Below are positions 45,036 through 53,667 of a stretch of DNA of 53,760 nucleotides, one piece after another (within the stretch, counting starts at the first letter, position 1; each line of letters begins with the position of its first letter). The notes under the pieces were generated by a model. That model was not told the DNA's origin. It made no database searches and saw only the letters and a program-made list of their open reading frames with translations. Made by a program: the position numbers and the translations under genes. Location of the stretch: positions 1-53,760 of the forward strand of contig NZ_FQZQ01000027.1 in NCBI RefSeq assembly GCF_900142085.1, in the 5' to 3' direction. The DNA comes from Shimia gijangensis. Its GTDB lineage: Bacteria > Pseudomonadota > Alphaproteobacteria > Rhodobacterales > Rhodobacteraceae.

Positions 45036-47014
45036 GATGATTTCTCCAGGGAAGAATTGGTATCGAGTGAGAGAGCTGCGCGCATACCTTCAAGGATTGC
45101 CTCTTCAGCAGTGCGCGGCGACAGGCAGTCACCAGCCAGCAGGATCGCAATGCCGGAATCCGCCAACTGACTCTCGAGAAGGATCTCGGGGCGGGTTCCA
45201 TAAGCGAGCACCAGCGTATCGACCGAGTCACATAAAATGGCATCACCTGTGATGGTGTGCTGAAGGTACACAGTATCGGCATCCGCCCCAAAAAGTCTGG
45301 CATTCGCGAGAATTGATACGCCAGCCTGATGCATCTGACCCACAAGAACATCCCGTTGATAGGGTTGTAAATTTTGCCCTGCATGCAGCCCATTAACTGC
45401 GAGTTGCACGTCGTGCCCGTTTTGGGCAAGGCGCAGTGCAACCCCGATCCCAATCCAATCGCACCGCCAATCTGCGACAACGACTTTTTTTCCTAGACCG
45501 GACTCGCCACCCAGAACTTCATGCGCTGAGGTGCAGTGAATTTCGCCCAGCCCATCGACGTCCGGTGTAAAGGGGACCGATCCTGTCGCCAGTATCACAG
45601 CGTCTGGCGCGATCTGGCGCACGTAATCTGGAGTGACCTTCGTTTTCAGGCGGATTTCGACGTCTAGCTGATCAAGCTCCCTTGCGAGATTGCTGACCAA
45701 CCCGCCAAATTCGGCTCGACCAGGTAGCTGGGCCGCCAAATTTGCCTGTCCGCCCAATTGCGTTGATGCTTCGCAGAGAATTACCTCATGCCCAGCAGAG
45801 CGTGCCGTGACGGCGGCTTTCATTCCTGCCGGGCCTCCTCCGACAATAAGAACCCTTTTGAGGGCTAAAGTAGGCGAAGCAGGGGCCAGCCGGGTTTCCC
45901 GCCCGGATACCGGGTTCTGAATACAGGTGATTGACGCGCCCTGATGGAAGTGGCCGATGCACCCCTGATTGCAAGCTATGCAGGCGCGAATATCGTCGAA
46001 CTGCCCGTTACGGGCCTTGTTCGGCATGTCGGGGTCGGCGATCATCGCGCGGGTCATCCCGCACATATCTGCTTGTCCTTTGGCAAGGACGAGCTCGGCC
46101 TCTTGCGGCTGATTGATCCGCCCGGCGACAAAGACCGGCACGTTCACCTCGGCTCTGATCGCAGCGGCCTTTGGCGCGACATAGGCATGGGTCAGTTCCA
46201 TTGGCGGAACAACATGGATCGATCCACCGGGCCCGGCCATCGAGCCGGTGGTGGTGTTTATGTAGTCGACGAAGTTGTTCCGAGCCAGATACCGGCAGAC
46301 GTCCAGAACCAGATCGGCATCCATACCATCGGTTTCATGCTCTTCTGCGGAAATGCGGATTCCAACGACGCGATCCTGACCAAAGGCATTGCGGCATAGT
46401 TCGAGTGCAGCCGTCAGAGGGCGCATGCGGTTCTCAAAACTACCCCCGAATTCATCATCGCGTCGGTTCGTTTGAGGATTGATAAATTGGGCAAAGAGGA
46501 GCCCGTGGCTGACCAGAATTTCAACCCCATCAAGCCCGGCCTCTGCCATGCGCCGTGCTCCTTCGCCACAGCTTTCGATGATATCCTGAACCATCGCCGT
46601 TGGCATAGCGCGTGGCATCGTGTGAAACCGGTTGTCCGGTATCGAGGAAGGAGCATAGACGACGCCTCGAACACCGTCTGTGCGCAGCTGGCTGCATCGA
46701 CCAGAATGTGAAAGTTGTCCGAACAGTTTTGCGCCATGGGCGTGGACGCGTTGTGCCAGCAGCCGATAGCCGTCGATTGCAGCATCTGTATGAGCATGGA
46801 CTTCGGGTGCCGCGCTTATGCTTGATTCGTGAAACCGTGCAGATTCAACGATGATGAGTCCGGCTCCGCCTTTTGCACGGGCCTCGTGATAGGCAATAAG
46901 CGCATCACCAATTCTGCCATCTACGGCCAGGAAAGACTGGTGCCCGGTTGACAGGATGCGGTTGCGGATTTCCACGTTCCGGATCTTCAGGGGGCAAAAA
47001 AGCGACGCAGCCAT
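45032..47014 (-). CDS. FMN/4Fe-4S/FAD demethylase-like oxidoreductase (DgcA / stachydrine-demethylase type)
   Basis: A 660-residue enzyme of the 2,4-dienoyl-CoA reductase / dimethylglycine demethylase family. The FMN barrel begins FCPLKIRNVEIRNRI; cluster cysteines are in CIACNQGCIGHFHQG and ITCIQNP; the FAD/NAD part starts VLIVGGGPAGMKAA near residue 390. It lacks the VPHC cysteine of trimethylamine dehydrogenase, so FMN should be non-covalent, unlike the two flavoproteins at 18.5-23.1 kb. Relatives demethylate dimethylglycine or N-methylproline. It is transcribed with the MttB-like gene and divergent from a binding-protein gene. An AAAGGA site precedes ATG 47014. Confidence 0.87.
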   Translation of the reverse strand: MAASLFCPLKIRNVEIRNRILSTGHQSFLAVDGRIGDALIAYHEARAKGGAGLIIVESARFHESSISAAPEVHAHTDAAIDGYRLLAQRVHAHGAKLFGQLSHSGRCSQLRTDGVRGVVYAPSSIPDNRFHTMPRAMPTAMVQDIIESCGEGARRMAEAGLDGVEILVSHGLLFAQFINPQTNRRDDEFGGSFENRMRPLTAALELCRNAFGQDRVVGIRISAEEHETDGMDADLVLDVCRYLARNNFVDYINTTTGSMAGPGGSIHVVPPMELTHAYVAPKAAAIRAEVNVPVFVAGRINQPQEAELVLAKGQADMCGMTRAMIADPDMPNKARNGQFDDIRACIACNQGCIGHFHQGASITCIQNPVSGRETRLAPASPTLALKRVLIVGGGPAGMKAAVTARSAGHEVILCEASTQLGGQANLAAQLPGRAEFGGLVSNLARELDQLDVEIRLKTKVTPDYVRQIAPDAVILATGSVPFTPDVDGLGEIHCTSAHEVLGGESGLGKKVVVADWRCDWIGIGVALRLAQNGHDVQLAVNGLHAGQNLQPYQRDVLVGQMHQAGVSILANARLFGADADTVYLQHTITGDAILCDSVDTLVLAYGTRPEILLESQLADSGIAILLAGDCLSPRTAEEAILEGMRAALSLDTNSSLEKSS

Positions 47015-47146
47015 CAGTCATCCTTTCTAAACGAAGAGCGCTCACCACGCGAGGGGGGCACTGTCTTGGGTTTCATGGAGTTTCACTTTCGGGTTTCCTC
47101 ATCGTCTTGATCGAGGTTTGGCAAAAATGCTTCAAAAGAGCAACTA

Positions 47147-47166
47147 AAATAAATAATCATTTATTT
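47147..47166. promoter_or_regulatory. Inverted repeat in the divergent promoter region
   Basis: AAATAAAT, four bases, ATTTATTT, immediately followed by TTGACA at 47168-47173, a good -35 hexamer for the rightward binding-protein gene. No clear -10 is seen. An operator overlapping this promoter could control both the demethylase pair and the binding protein. The TetR gene at 49054 is the nearest candidate regulator. Confidence 0.45.
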
Positions 47167-47255
47167 ATTGACATAATTATTCCGGATCGTGAAGTTGTCG
47201 AGGTTGAAGGATGAAGCCGAGATTAGGCGAGCGTGACAGAACCTTTGGAGGAAAA

Positions 47256-48902
47256 ATGAAGTTAGCGAATTGGAAAACGCCGAAGAAAGGCGTGTTGAAC
47301 AAACTGGCTAAGAGAGTCAGTGCGGGAAATTACGACAGACGAGAGTTTTTGGCGCTGGCAAGCGCTTTTGGAGTTGGCACCGCTGCCGCTTACGGAATGA
47401 TCGGAGCGGCCAGACCGGCCCAAGCGTCCATTGAAGGGGCAAAAAAGGGTGGCACTCTAAAGGTCTCAATGACGGTAATGGACTTGCGAGATCCTCGAAC
47501 TTTTGACGGCTCAGAGCAAGGCAATGCAGCGCGCCTCATTCTCGATAATTTGGTACGATACACCCGAGACTTCACGTTCGAAGGGCGCCTTCTGGAAAGC
47601 TGGACCGTCAACGACGATGCTTCGGTGTACACACTACACCTTCGCAAGGGTGTCTACTGGAGCAACGGAGATGAGTTTAATGCAGACGATGTTGTATTCA
47701 ACCTTACGCAGTGGTGTGACAGCGAAGTCCCCGGCAATTCAATGGCGTCGCGCATGTCGTCTTTGGTCGACGCAGAAACGGGGAAAGCACGAGCCGGAGC
47801 AATCGAAAAGCTCGATGATTACACCGTGCGTTTGAATTTGCCGTCGTCAGATATCACCATCATTCCTGGGATGTCAGACTACCCTGCTTTGATCGTTCAT
47901 CGAGACTTTAAGCCCGAAGGCGGTTTGGCGAATGGCGCCGTCGGAGTTGGCGCGTTTGAGCTGGAAAGCTATGTCGTAGGAGAATCAGCTAGGTTTGTGC
48001 GTCGCTCGGGGTCCTCATGGTGGGGTGGGGAGGCTTTGCTTGATGCCGTAGAGTTTCTTGATTTCGGCACAGATCCCACGGCAGAAGTGGCTGCGTTTGA
48101 GGCCGAAGAGATTCACATGAATTACAATACCGTTGCCTCGCACGCGGTAATCCTTGATGCGTTAGGTTTGACGAAATCTGAAGCGACAACTGCCGCTACG
48201 GTTGTTGTGCGTATGCATGCAGACGCGGAACCTTTTGGCGACGTAAGAGTGCGTCGGGCGATTCAGATGGCCGTCGACAACAATGTGGTTTTAGAGTTGG
48301 GTTATGACGGTGCCGGAACCGTTGCCGAAAACCACCATGTTTGCCCGATTCACCCAGAATACGCCGAGCTACCGAAACAAGAGCGCAATGTGGAAGGAGC
48401 ACACGCATTGCTGGCCGAGGCCGGAGTTTCAGACTACGAGTTTGAGCTGACGTCGTTGGAGGACGGGTATCGTCGCACTACGGGAGATGCCGTTGCCGGA
48501 CAGCTTCGCGACGCTGGTATCAACATCAAACGAAAAGTTGTGCCCGGATCCACGTTCTGGAACGATTGGAAGAAATATGCTTTCTCCGTCACCAACTGGA
48601 ACCACCGCCCACTGGGAGTTCAAGTGCTCGCGTTAGCCTACCTTTCAGATGCCGCGTGGAACGAAACCGGCTTCCGAAGCGCAGAATTTGACGCGAAACT
48701 GAAGCAGGCTATGGCAACTCCAGACGCGGAAAAACGTCGAGAAATCATGTTTGATGTACAGAGCATTTTGCGCGACTCAGGGCACCTCATTCAGCCTTAT
48801 TGGCGTTCTCTTTACATGCATCACAGACCCGAGGTGATGAATGTGGGAATGCACCAATCCTTCGAAATGCACTTGGAGGATGCTTGGCTGAATCAGGCAT
48901 GA
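47256..48902 (+). CDS. Family 5 (DppA/OppA-type) solute-binding protein, Tat-exported
   Basis: A 548-residue periplasmic binding protein. The N-terminus has a twin-arginine signal [15 protein letters not shown] ending near AQA. The body shows the family's [39 protein letters not shown] and [13 protein letters not shown] stretches. ATG 47256 has GGAGG seven bases upstream; the earlier start at 47211 is rejected. No permease or ATPase gene follows, only a hairpin and a TetR gene, so it must use a transporter encoded elsewhere. Divergence from the MttB/demethylase pair suggests it binds their substrate. Confidence 0.9.
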   Translation: MKLANWKTPKKGVLNKLAKRVSAGNYDRREFLALASAFGVGTAAAYGMIGAARPAQASIEGAKKGGTLKVSMTVMDLRDPRTFDGSEQGNAARLILDNLVRYTRDFTFEGRLLESWTVNDDASVYTLHLRKGVYWSNGDEFNADDVVFNLTQWCDSEVPGNSMASRMSSLVDAETGKARAGAIEKLDDYTVRLNLPSSDITIIPGMSDYPALIVHRDFKPEGGLANGAVGVGAFELESYVVGESARFVRRSGSSWWGGEALLDAVEFLDFGTDPTAEVAAFEAEEIHMNYNTVASHAVILDALGLTKSEATTAATVVVRMHADAEPFGDVRVRRAIQMAVDNNVVLELGYDGAGTVAENHHVCPIHPEYAELPKQERNVEGAHALLAEAGVSDYEFELTSLEDGYRRTTGDAVAGQLRDAGINIKRKVVPGSTFWNDWKKYAFSVTNWNHRPLGVQVLALAYLSDAAWNETGFRSAEFDAKLKQAMATPDAEKRREIMFDVQSILRDSGHLIQPYWRSLYMHHRPEVMNVGMHQSFEMHLEDAWLNQA

Positions 48903-48917
48903 CGGTGTTCTGATTGC

Positions 48918-48939
48918 GCTCGGCTCTTCGGAGCCGGGC
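48918..48939 (+). terminator. Stem-loop terminator after the family 5 binding protein
   Basis: CGGCTC, loop TTCG, GAGCCG, extended by three further pairs (one G-U), followed by CTTACTCTGTT. The UUCG tetraloop makes it very stable. It lies 16 bases after the stop and separates the binding protein from the TetR gene. Confidence 0.7.
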
Positions 48940-48974
48940 CTTACTCTGTTCAAAGCCCACAATCTTGTCTATTA

Positions 48975-48990
48975 ACTACTTATAAGTAGT
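48975..48990. promoter_or_regulatory. Perfect 16-bp palindrome, probable TetR operator
   Basis: ACTACTTATAAGTAGT is a perfect palindrome, 64 bases before the TetR start. Position and symmetry fit autoregulation by the regulator that follows. It differs from the BetI-like palindrome at 13524-13557, so the two TetR proteins should not share sites. Confidence 0.6.
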
Positions 48991-49053
48991 CTTTAGTCGT
49001 GTCATTTGGCCCTTTTTGCCCCAATATGGGCAGCTGAAATTCTTGGAGACACA

Positions 49054-49719
49054 ATGACATTGGCAAAGCATCAACCTGACGACGGCCGACAGTGGCGGCA
49101 GATGCCGACTGAGTACCGTCGCAAGCAACTGATTGAGGCCACGATTGATGTGATCGCCGAAGTTGGGCTTTCACGCGCTACTGTCTCGCTCGTGTCCAAG
49201 AAAGCCGAGCTCAGCCCCGCTGTTATTAACCTTCAGTTCCAATCCAAGGACAACATGCTTGTCGAAACGTTGAAATACGTTCGAGAAGAGTTCAATCAGG
49301 CCTGGCGCAAAGCAAACGAAGCCGGAGGTGAGAACGGAAATGCGGCTGACAAGGTCCAAAACCTGCTTGGGACCTACTTTCGTCCTGAGATTTGTGACCC
49401 AAAGAAACTGCGCGTTTGGTTTGCATTCTTTGGCGAAGCCGCTGCGCGCGAAACCTATCTGGACATTACCCGGCGCTATGAAGCGGCGGTCCTAGGTGTG
49501 TTGCGTGACGGGTGCGCCGTGTTGATCGAAGAAGGAGGATATGACTGGATGGATCCACACAGAACTGCGCGATCCCTGCTTGCGTCCTGTGACGGGCTAT
49601 GGATGGGCCTCATGTTGCGACCGGACACTATCAGCCCTGAGCAATGCGTGGAGTCGCTCAACGAGCTACTGGCAAGCCATTTTCCAAAACACTTTGGCAG
49701 GCTTCCCGACGAGACCTAA
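49054..49719 (+). CDS. BetI-like TetR-family regulator (second copy)
   Basis: About 221 residues. The helix-turn-helix lies at ~20-65 with RATVSLVSKKAELSPAVI and LQFQSKDNMLVETL. The ligand-binding half contains RVWFAFFGEAAARETY, closely like the regulator at 17806-18462 (VWYGFFGEASAR), so the two are paralogues. ATG 49054 with GGAGACAC upstream is chosen over a TTG at 49006. It probably controls the binding protein, the MttB/demethylase pair and itself. Confidence 0.88.
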   Translation: MTLAKHQPDDGRQWRQMPTEYRRKQLIEATIDVIAEVGLSRATVSLVSKKAELSPAVINLQFQSKDNMLVETLKYVREEFNQAWRKANEAGGENGNAADKVQNLLGTYFRPEICDPKKLRVWFAFFGEAAARETYLDITRRYEAAVLGVLRDGCAVLIEEGGYDWMDPHRTARSLLASCDGLWMGLMLRPDTISPEQCVESLNELLASHFPKHFGRLPDET

Positions 49720-50139
49720 AGGCAAGGAGCTGCACAATTCCCTTATCTAACGTCCCACCGGTTTAGCGTAGAATGAACAACGTGCTCGCTGTGATCAGCA
49801 CGGATTTCTTCCAGATCGCGGCACGACACCGAATAGCGAAGGCAGAAGAACAATGCGTGCAAGATTCACGTTTTTGGAGAAATACGCGTCTCTAAATGAG
49901 ATCGGCATGTGCAACTCTCGTCGTAATTCTGGACACCACTACCACGAGCATCTCAGCTCAAAAAAGTGGGGCAAAATTTTTCCCAGATTTGGGCAACTCC
50001 GCTGGCAATCAATGATTCCTGGTATTCAGATGGATCACCCGCCGATCATCTAGCAACAATCAAGCCGGACTAGCAGGATGAGATTGCTCACCAAACCTCA
50101 AGGCACCTTAAACCTGTGCTGAATCAAGGAGAATTAAGG
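49720..50139. other. Intergenic region before the amidohydrolase gene
   Basis: About 420 bases. A short open frame at 49853-50053 looks like neither a complete gene nor a family I know. No clear terminator or operator was found. The ribosome site AAGGAG at 50126-50131 belongs to the next gene. Confidence 0.4.
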
Positions 50140-51015
50140 ATGAAGATCAAAGTCGCAGCCACCCAGATGGCCTGTTCCTGGGATCGTGCCGCCAACCTCA
50201 CACGAGCCGAGGAAATGGTGCGCGAAGCCGCCGCACAGGGCGCGCAGGTTGTGCTTTTGCAAGAGCTTTTTGAAACGCCGTACTTTTGCGTGGATGAGAA
50301 GTACGAGTTCCTCGAGCTTGCGACGCCCATTTCGAAAAACCCTGCGGTTCAGTGGGGGCGGTCGCTGGCGGCGGAGCTTGGCATCGTTCTGCCTATCAGC
50401 ATTTTCGAAAGGGCCAACAATGCCCTGTTCAACTCGGTCGTGATGATAGATGCAGATGGCTCCATACTGGGTACATATCGAAAAACACACATCCCCGATG
50501 GACCAGGCTATTCGGAAAAGTTCTATTTCAACCCCGGCGATACGGGCTTTCGCGTGTTTGACACCCGGTTTGGCCGAATCGGAACACTGATTTGCTGGGA
50601 CCAATGGTTTCCCGAAGCCGCTCGGATTATGGCCCTTCAAGGGGCTGATCTTATCCTTTACCCCACAGCCATCGGATCATCGCCCAACCGAACTGATACC
50701 CATGCCTTGGCGCATTGGCAGACGGTGATGCAGGGACATGCGGCGGCCAACATTATCCCGGTTGTGGCCTCGAACCGTATCGGATCAGAGCAGGGTGAAA
50801 CGAACGGACTGCGATTTTTCGGGTCATCCTTCATTTGTGATCACAAGGGTCAGCTGGTACAAACGGCCTCTGAGGACATTTCTGAAGTACTGGTTCAGGA
50901 GATCGATTTTGGCGCGGCGACCAAATATCGACTGGGATGGAATCTGTTTCGCGATAGACGTCCTTCTACGTACCGCAAGATACTAAGCCTCGAGGGCACG
51001 GAACCGAAAAACTAG
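50140..51015 (+). CDS. aguB: N-carbamoylputrescine amidase-like carbon-nitrogen hydrolase
   Basis: A 291-residue nitrilase-superfamily hydrolase. The catalytic triad is visible: Glu in LLQELFETPYF, Lys in YRKTHIPDGPGY and Cys in LICWDQWFPEAAR. The family closely matches AguB, which turns N-carbamoylputrescine into putrescine, ammonia and CO2. ATG 50140 lies eight bases after AAGGAG. No agmatine deiminase (aguA) is nearby. In this setting it might act on another carbamoyl or amide compound made from methylated amines. Confidence 0.85.
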   Translation: MKIKVAATQMACSWDRAANLTRAEEMVREAAAQGAQVVLLQELFETPYFCVDEKYEFLELATPISKNPAVQWGRSLAAELGIVLPISIFERANNALFNSVVMIDADGSILGTYRKTHIPDGPGYSEKFYFNPGDTGFRVFDTRFGRIGTLICWDQWFPEAARIMALQGADLILYPTAIGSSPNRTDTHALAHWQTVMQGHAAANIIPVVASNRIGSEQGETNGLRFFGSSFICDHKGQLVQTASEDISEVLVQEIDFGAATKYRLGWNLFRDRRPSTYRKILSLEGTEPKN

Positions 51016-51158
51016 TAGCGCGGGTCAGTTTGCAGATCACAAATGCTGCGGGCAATTTCTGGAAAGTGAGCAGCTATAAGCTTCTTTATTAGGCCCAAAC
51101 GTCTTATGTGGGCTGCTTGCTGCCATTCGTGCAATCGTTGTGAACGGCAGCTTCGTCC

Positions 51159-51224
51159 CGCATAGCAGTCACTTGCGAACATTGCAGCGAACGTCCGGTT
51201 TCCGCCCAAAGCACCAAATGCTGC
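51159..51224. repeat. 66-base dispersed repeat, copy B
   Basis: Second copy of the repeat at 43201-43266, in the same orientation, about 30 bases left of the 220-bp inverted-repeat element. The repeat has no open frame and looks like a dispersed intergenic sequence. Confidence 0.55.
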
Positions 51225-51250
51225 GTTTGGAATTGACGTCTGCTTTGATC

Positions 51251-51470
51251 TGATGCTGTTGAAAAACTCCGAATTTGCACAAATTCGAGTCAAAAGTTAC
51301 CTGTACAAGCCCGGTAGGATTTTTTGGCTGAGGGGTCGGCCAAAACCTGATGCTTGCCGCCGGAGGGCTTCTCAGCGCTCGTCACCGATGTCGGTGATGG
51401 ACTTTTCGATTGATCACCCGTTCGCGGAAAACCCGAGCTTCCCGGATTTCCGAGTTTTTCAACAGTATCA
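51251..51470. mobile_element. 220-bp inverted-repeat element (MITE-like, internally deleted IS)
   Basis: The ends are near-perfect inverted repeats of about 25 bases. The left reads TGATGCTGTTGAAAAACTC and the right, on the other strand, TGATACTGTTGAAAAACTC. The GTTGAAAAACTC core is common at the ends of IS5-like elements. The interior is too short for a transposase and has no convincing gene. No clear target duplication was found. Confidence 0.6.
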
Positions 51471-52175
51471 TCTCTTACCCGCCTTTGGCTGCGGGCGGGC
51501 ACCTAAGTCTGCAATGGACTGTTTGTCGCAACAGTTGGGTGCGAAACATCAATCCGTAAAATGGGATCAAGTGTTTTGAATGAAGCCTCGTCGTAGATTT
51601 TTCCATCAGCTGAACTGGGCGTTGAAATATGGGATCGTTGGCAGCAAGGAGAGCTGTTGAGGTCAATTGGACAGGTGTTTGATAGGCAAACATGGCCCGG
51701 GCCGGAACGACCGGCGCAACATTTGTGTCAGTCGCGATTTTACTGCTACAGAACAACACGTTAGATCGTTCGGACCGGCATGACCGAAGAAACACTGCTT
51801 TCCTTCTTGGTGATCGCTTGCGACATCCACGGAAATCGAAGCAGTGGAGCCCTTCCCTACTTATTTCTCTAAAGTCTATTTCTTCGGTCCTGTCGGTCCT
51901 GTAGCTTAAATAATTGTAAACATGATAAAAACCACGACCGGTGCATTGGTCCTTTCCGGTCAAACCCGGTCGGAAAACGTGAAAAAACCATTACGCGTCA
52001 ATGTTACGGCACAACCTATAAGTTATCTGCAAATCTGTCGAGGTGGCGCGTTACCCTCGATCCCCGATGCCTCAGAAGGACCCGCAGTGTGGATACATGC
52101 CTCAAGCGGCTGCTCAGCAGCACTTCTCCTTCGTTACTCACTGCCCCCCAAAGGTTAATGCGTTCGCCTTGGCTT
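51471..52175. other. Decayed DNA without supportable genes
   Basis: About 700 bases. Open frames on both strands (for example 51475-51963 minus) show no family likeness and overlap heavily. Probably old insertion-sequence debris. Confidence 0.35.
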
Positions 52176-52286
52176 TCACAAGCTTCTCTTCTCAGTATCA
52201 TCAGCCACCTGCTTACGCGTCAGCCCACTGGTCAGCGCGATCCGCACCGTATCCCGTCGAAATTCGTCCGTCCGTTTCAGTCTCAT
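52176..52286 (-). pseudogene. IS3-family orfA fragment
   Basis: From ATG 52286, preceded by AAAGGAG, the minus strand reads MRLKRTDEFRRDTVRIALTS and continues GLTRKQVADD before diverging into a stop at 52176-52178. This is the N-terminal helix-turn-helix of IS3-type OrfA transposases. Everything after residue ~30 is lost. The 300 bases to its right (52287-52585) hold no gene. Confidence 0.7.
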
Positions 52287-52585
52287 AGTTCGTCTCCTTT
52301 GGTGCAATAAATGCTATCAAAGGGGCGGCATCAAACCGTGACAGGTCCACTATGAGCCAAAAGGCGAAAGTGCTGAGAACCTGCGGTTCATGAGTTTTCT
52401 GGGAAAGAGCTCCAAGGTGTTTGTTCAAATCCTTACTCCATAGATCCGAATTATCCTCGGGAACGCCCGCGCCAAAATTGGGATGCGGCGTCTCTTTTTG
52501 ACAGTTTCAACGAAACGTGGGTCCGTCAAAAAGTCGAATTGCGACAACTCTGAGCTCATCGGCCTTACTCTGAGACCCCCATTGT

Positions 52586-53056
52586 TTACCCTGCAGCTCC
52601 TCTGGCATGCGCCAGCCTCACAGCCGGTAGGATCGACATGATTTCTTGTTCTTTCTCGACCTTACAATAGGTGCCTCCCGAAAACGCGGCATACATAATG
52701 AAGGTCCATTGACTTGCATCCTCGAGGTGTTCCGATATCTCCGCGCTACGCGCAAACTCCAAATCGATCAGGATTCCGAGCCCGTACTTTCGTGGAATGA
52801 CTTCGAGAAAGAAGTCAGGATCGTGGTAGCTGATCGAACGTTCTTCCGGGATGACGACCGCATCGGGGCAAACCGATTGGAGTTCGCGTTTTAGCACTTC
52901 GAAAAGCCGCTCCGCTTTCTCCGTCATCTGGACGTCCGCCACATTTCTTTGCCTTGCCCGAGCCTTCTTTGCTTTGAGTTCTGCCTCATCCAGCCATGCC
53001 TGCTGAACGGTCAGTTTGCCCCAAATCTCGAGTGCCTCTGAGCCAAGAACACTCTC
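52586..53056 (-). pseudogene. C-terminal remnant of a GmrSD-like (DUF262/DUF1524-DUF5655) protein
   Basis: The frame is open from just after TAA 53057-53059 to the stop at 52586, but has no ATG at its beginning; GTG 52942 gives a 118-residue ORF. The reading ALEIWGKL, then a charged helix, then FFLEVIPRKYGLGILIDLEF and SILPAVRLAHA resembles the tail of GmrSD-type restriction proteins ending in a DUF5655 domain. The family call is from memory and moderate at best. If right, it is the remnant of an anti-phage gene. It could also be a short standalone DUF5655-like protein. Confidence 0.45.
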
Positions 53057-53667
53057 TTATCAAATCACTCTATTTGGACCCATAAGCGCTGACGTCAGAC
53101 ACTTCAAGCCCATCAAAATTTGCCGGATGTTCGAAATCAAGGGTGCGGTATATGAGATCGATCGTAACTGGTCTGCCATTCTGAAAACGCGCCTTTCAAA
53201 TTACGCGATTGGGTAAGAGCATGAAGCCGCTCGACCTCTCAGAGCCGAAATTCACTCCCCAATCACGAAAACACATTCCAATCACGAAAACACATTGATG
53301 CATCTGTGGGCCATAGTTGCCTTGACCTAAACCAATCTTGCGGTGAGTGGCGATGTGGGAAGACTTGACGCGAATTTGCGAGCTCCAACCGCGATATTCA
53401 TCAGAGAATACTCCAGCCATGCGAGAATGCGGCGAGATCCTTCGCCATCGGGTCAAACCCAACCAGCCACGGCGCATGTTTGGGAATGGCAATGCTTCAG
53501 CCTTCAAGTATCAGCGTGACGACAAGAAGAGGTGTCCCCTCAATGATTGCTGAAGCTCAGAAGACACGGTATCAATCAAGGAAAGATTTAGGGTGGCCTC
53601 AAGGGTGGATAAATTTCCGTACTAAACTTTATATTATTGTTTTTGTTGTTTTATTTTATGTAACTAC
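53057..53667. other. Region without supportable genes
   Basis: About 610 bases before the IS6-like end. Open frames are short and show no family likeness. A 16-base direct duplication (AATCACGAAAACACATT) occurs in tandem at about 53261-53297. The stretch 53600-53667 is very rich in A and T. Confidence 0.35.

Noticed and set aside
49853..50053. 66-residue open frame before the amidohydrolase gene
   Set aside because: No ribosome site, no family likeness, and typical of random frames in intergenic DNA.
53261..53297. Tandem AATCACGAAAACACATT as a start of a CRISPR array or origin iterons
   Set aside because: Only two adjacent copies with essentially no spacer; simple duplication is enough.
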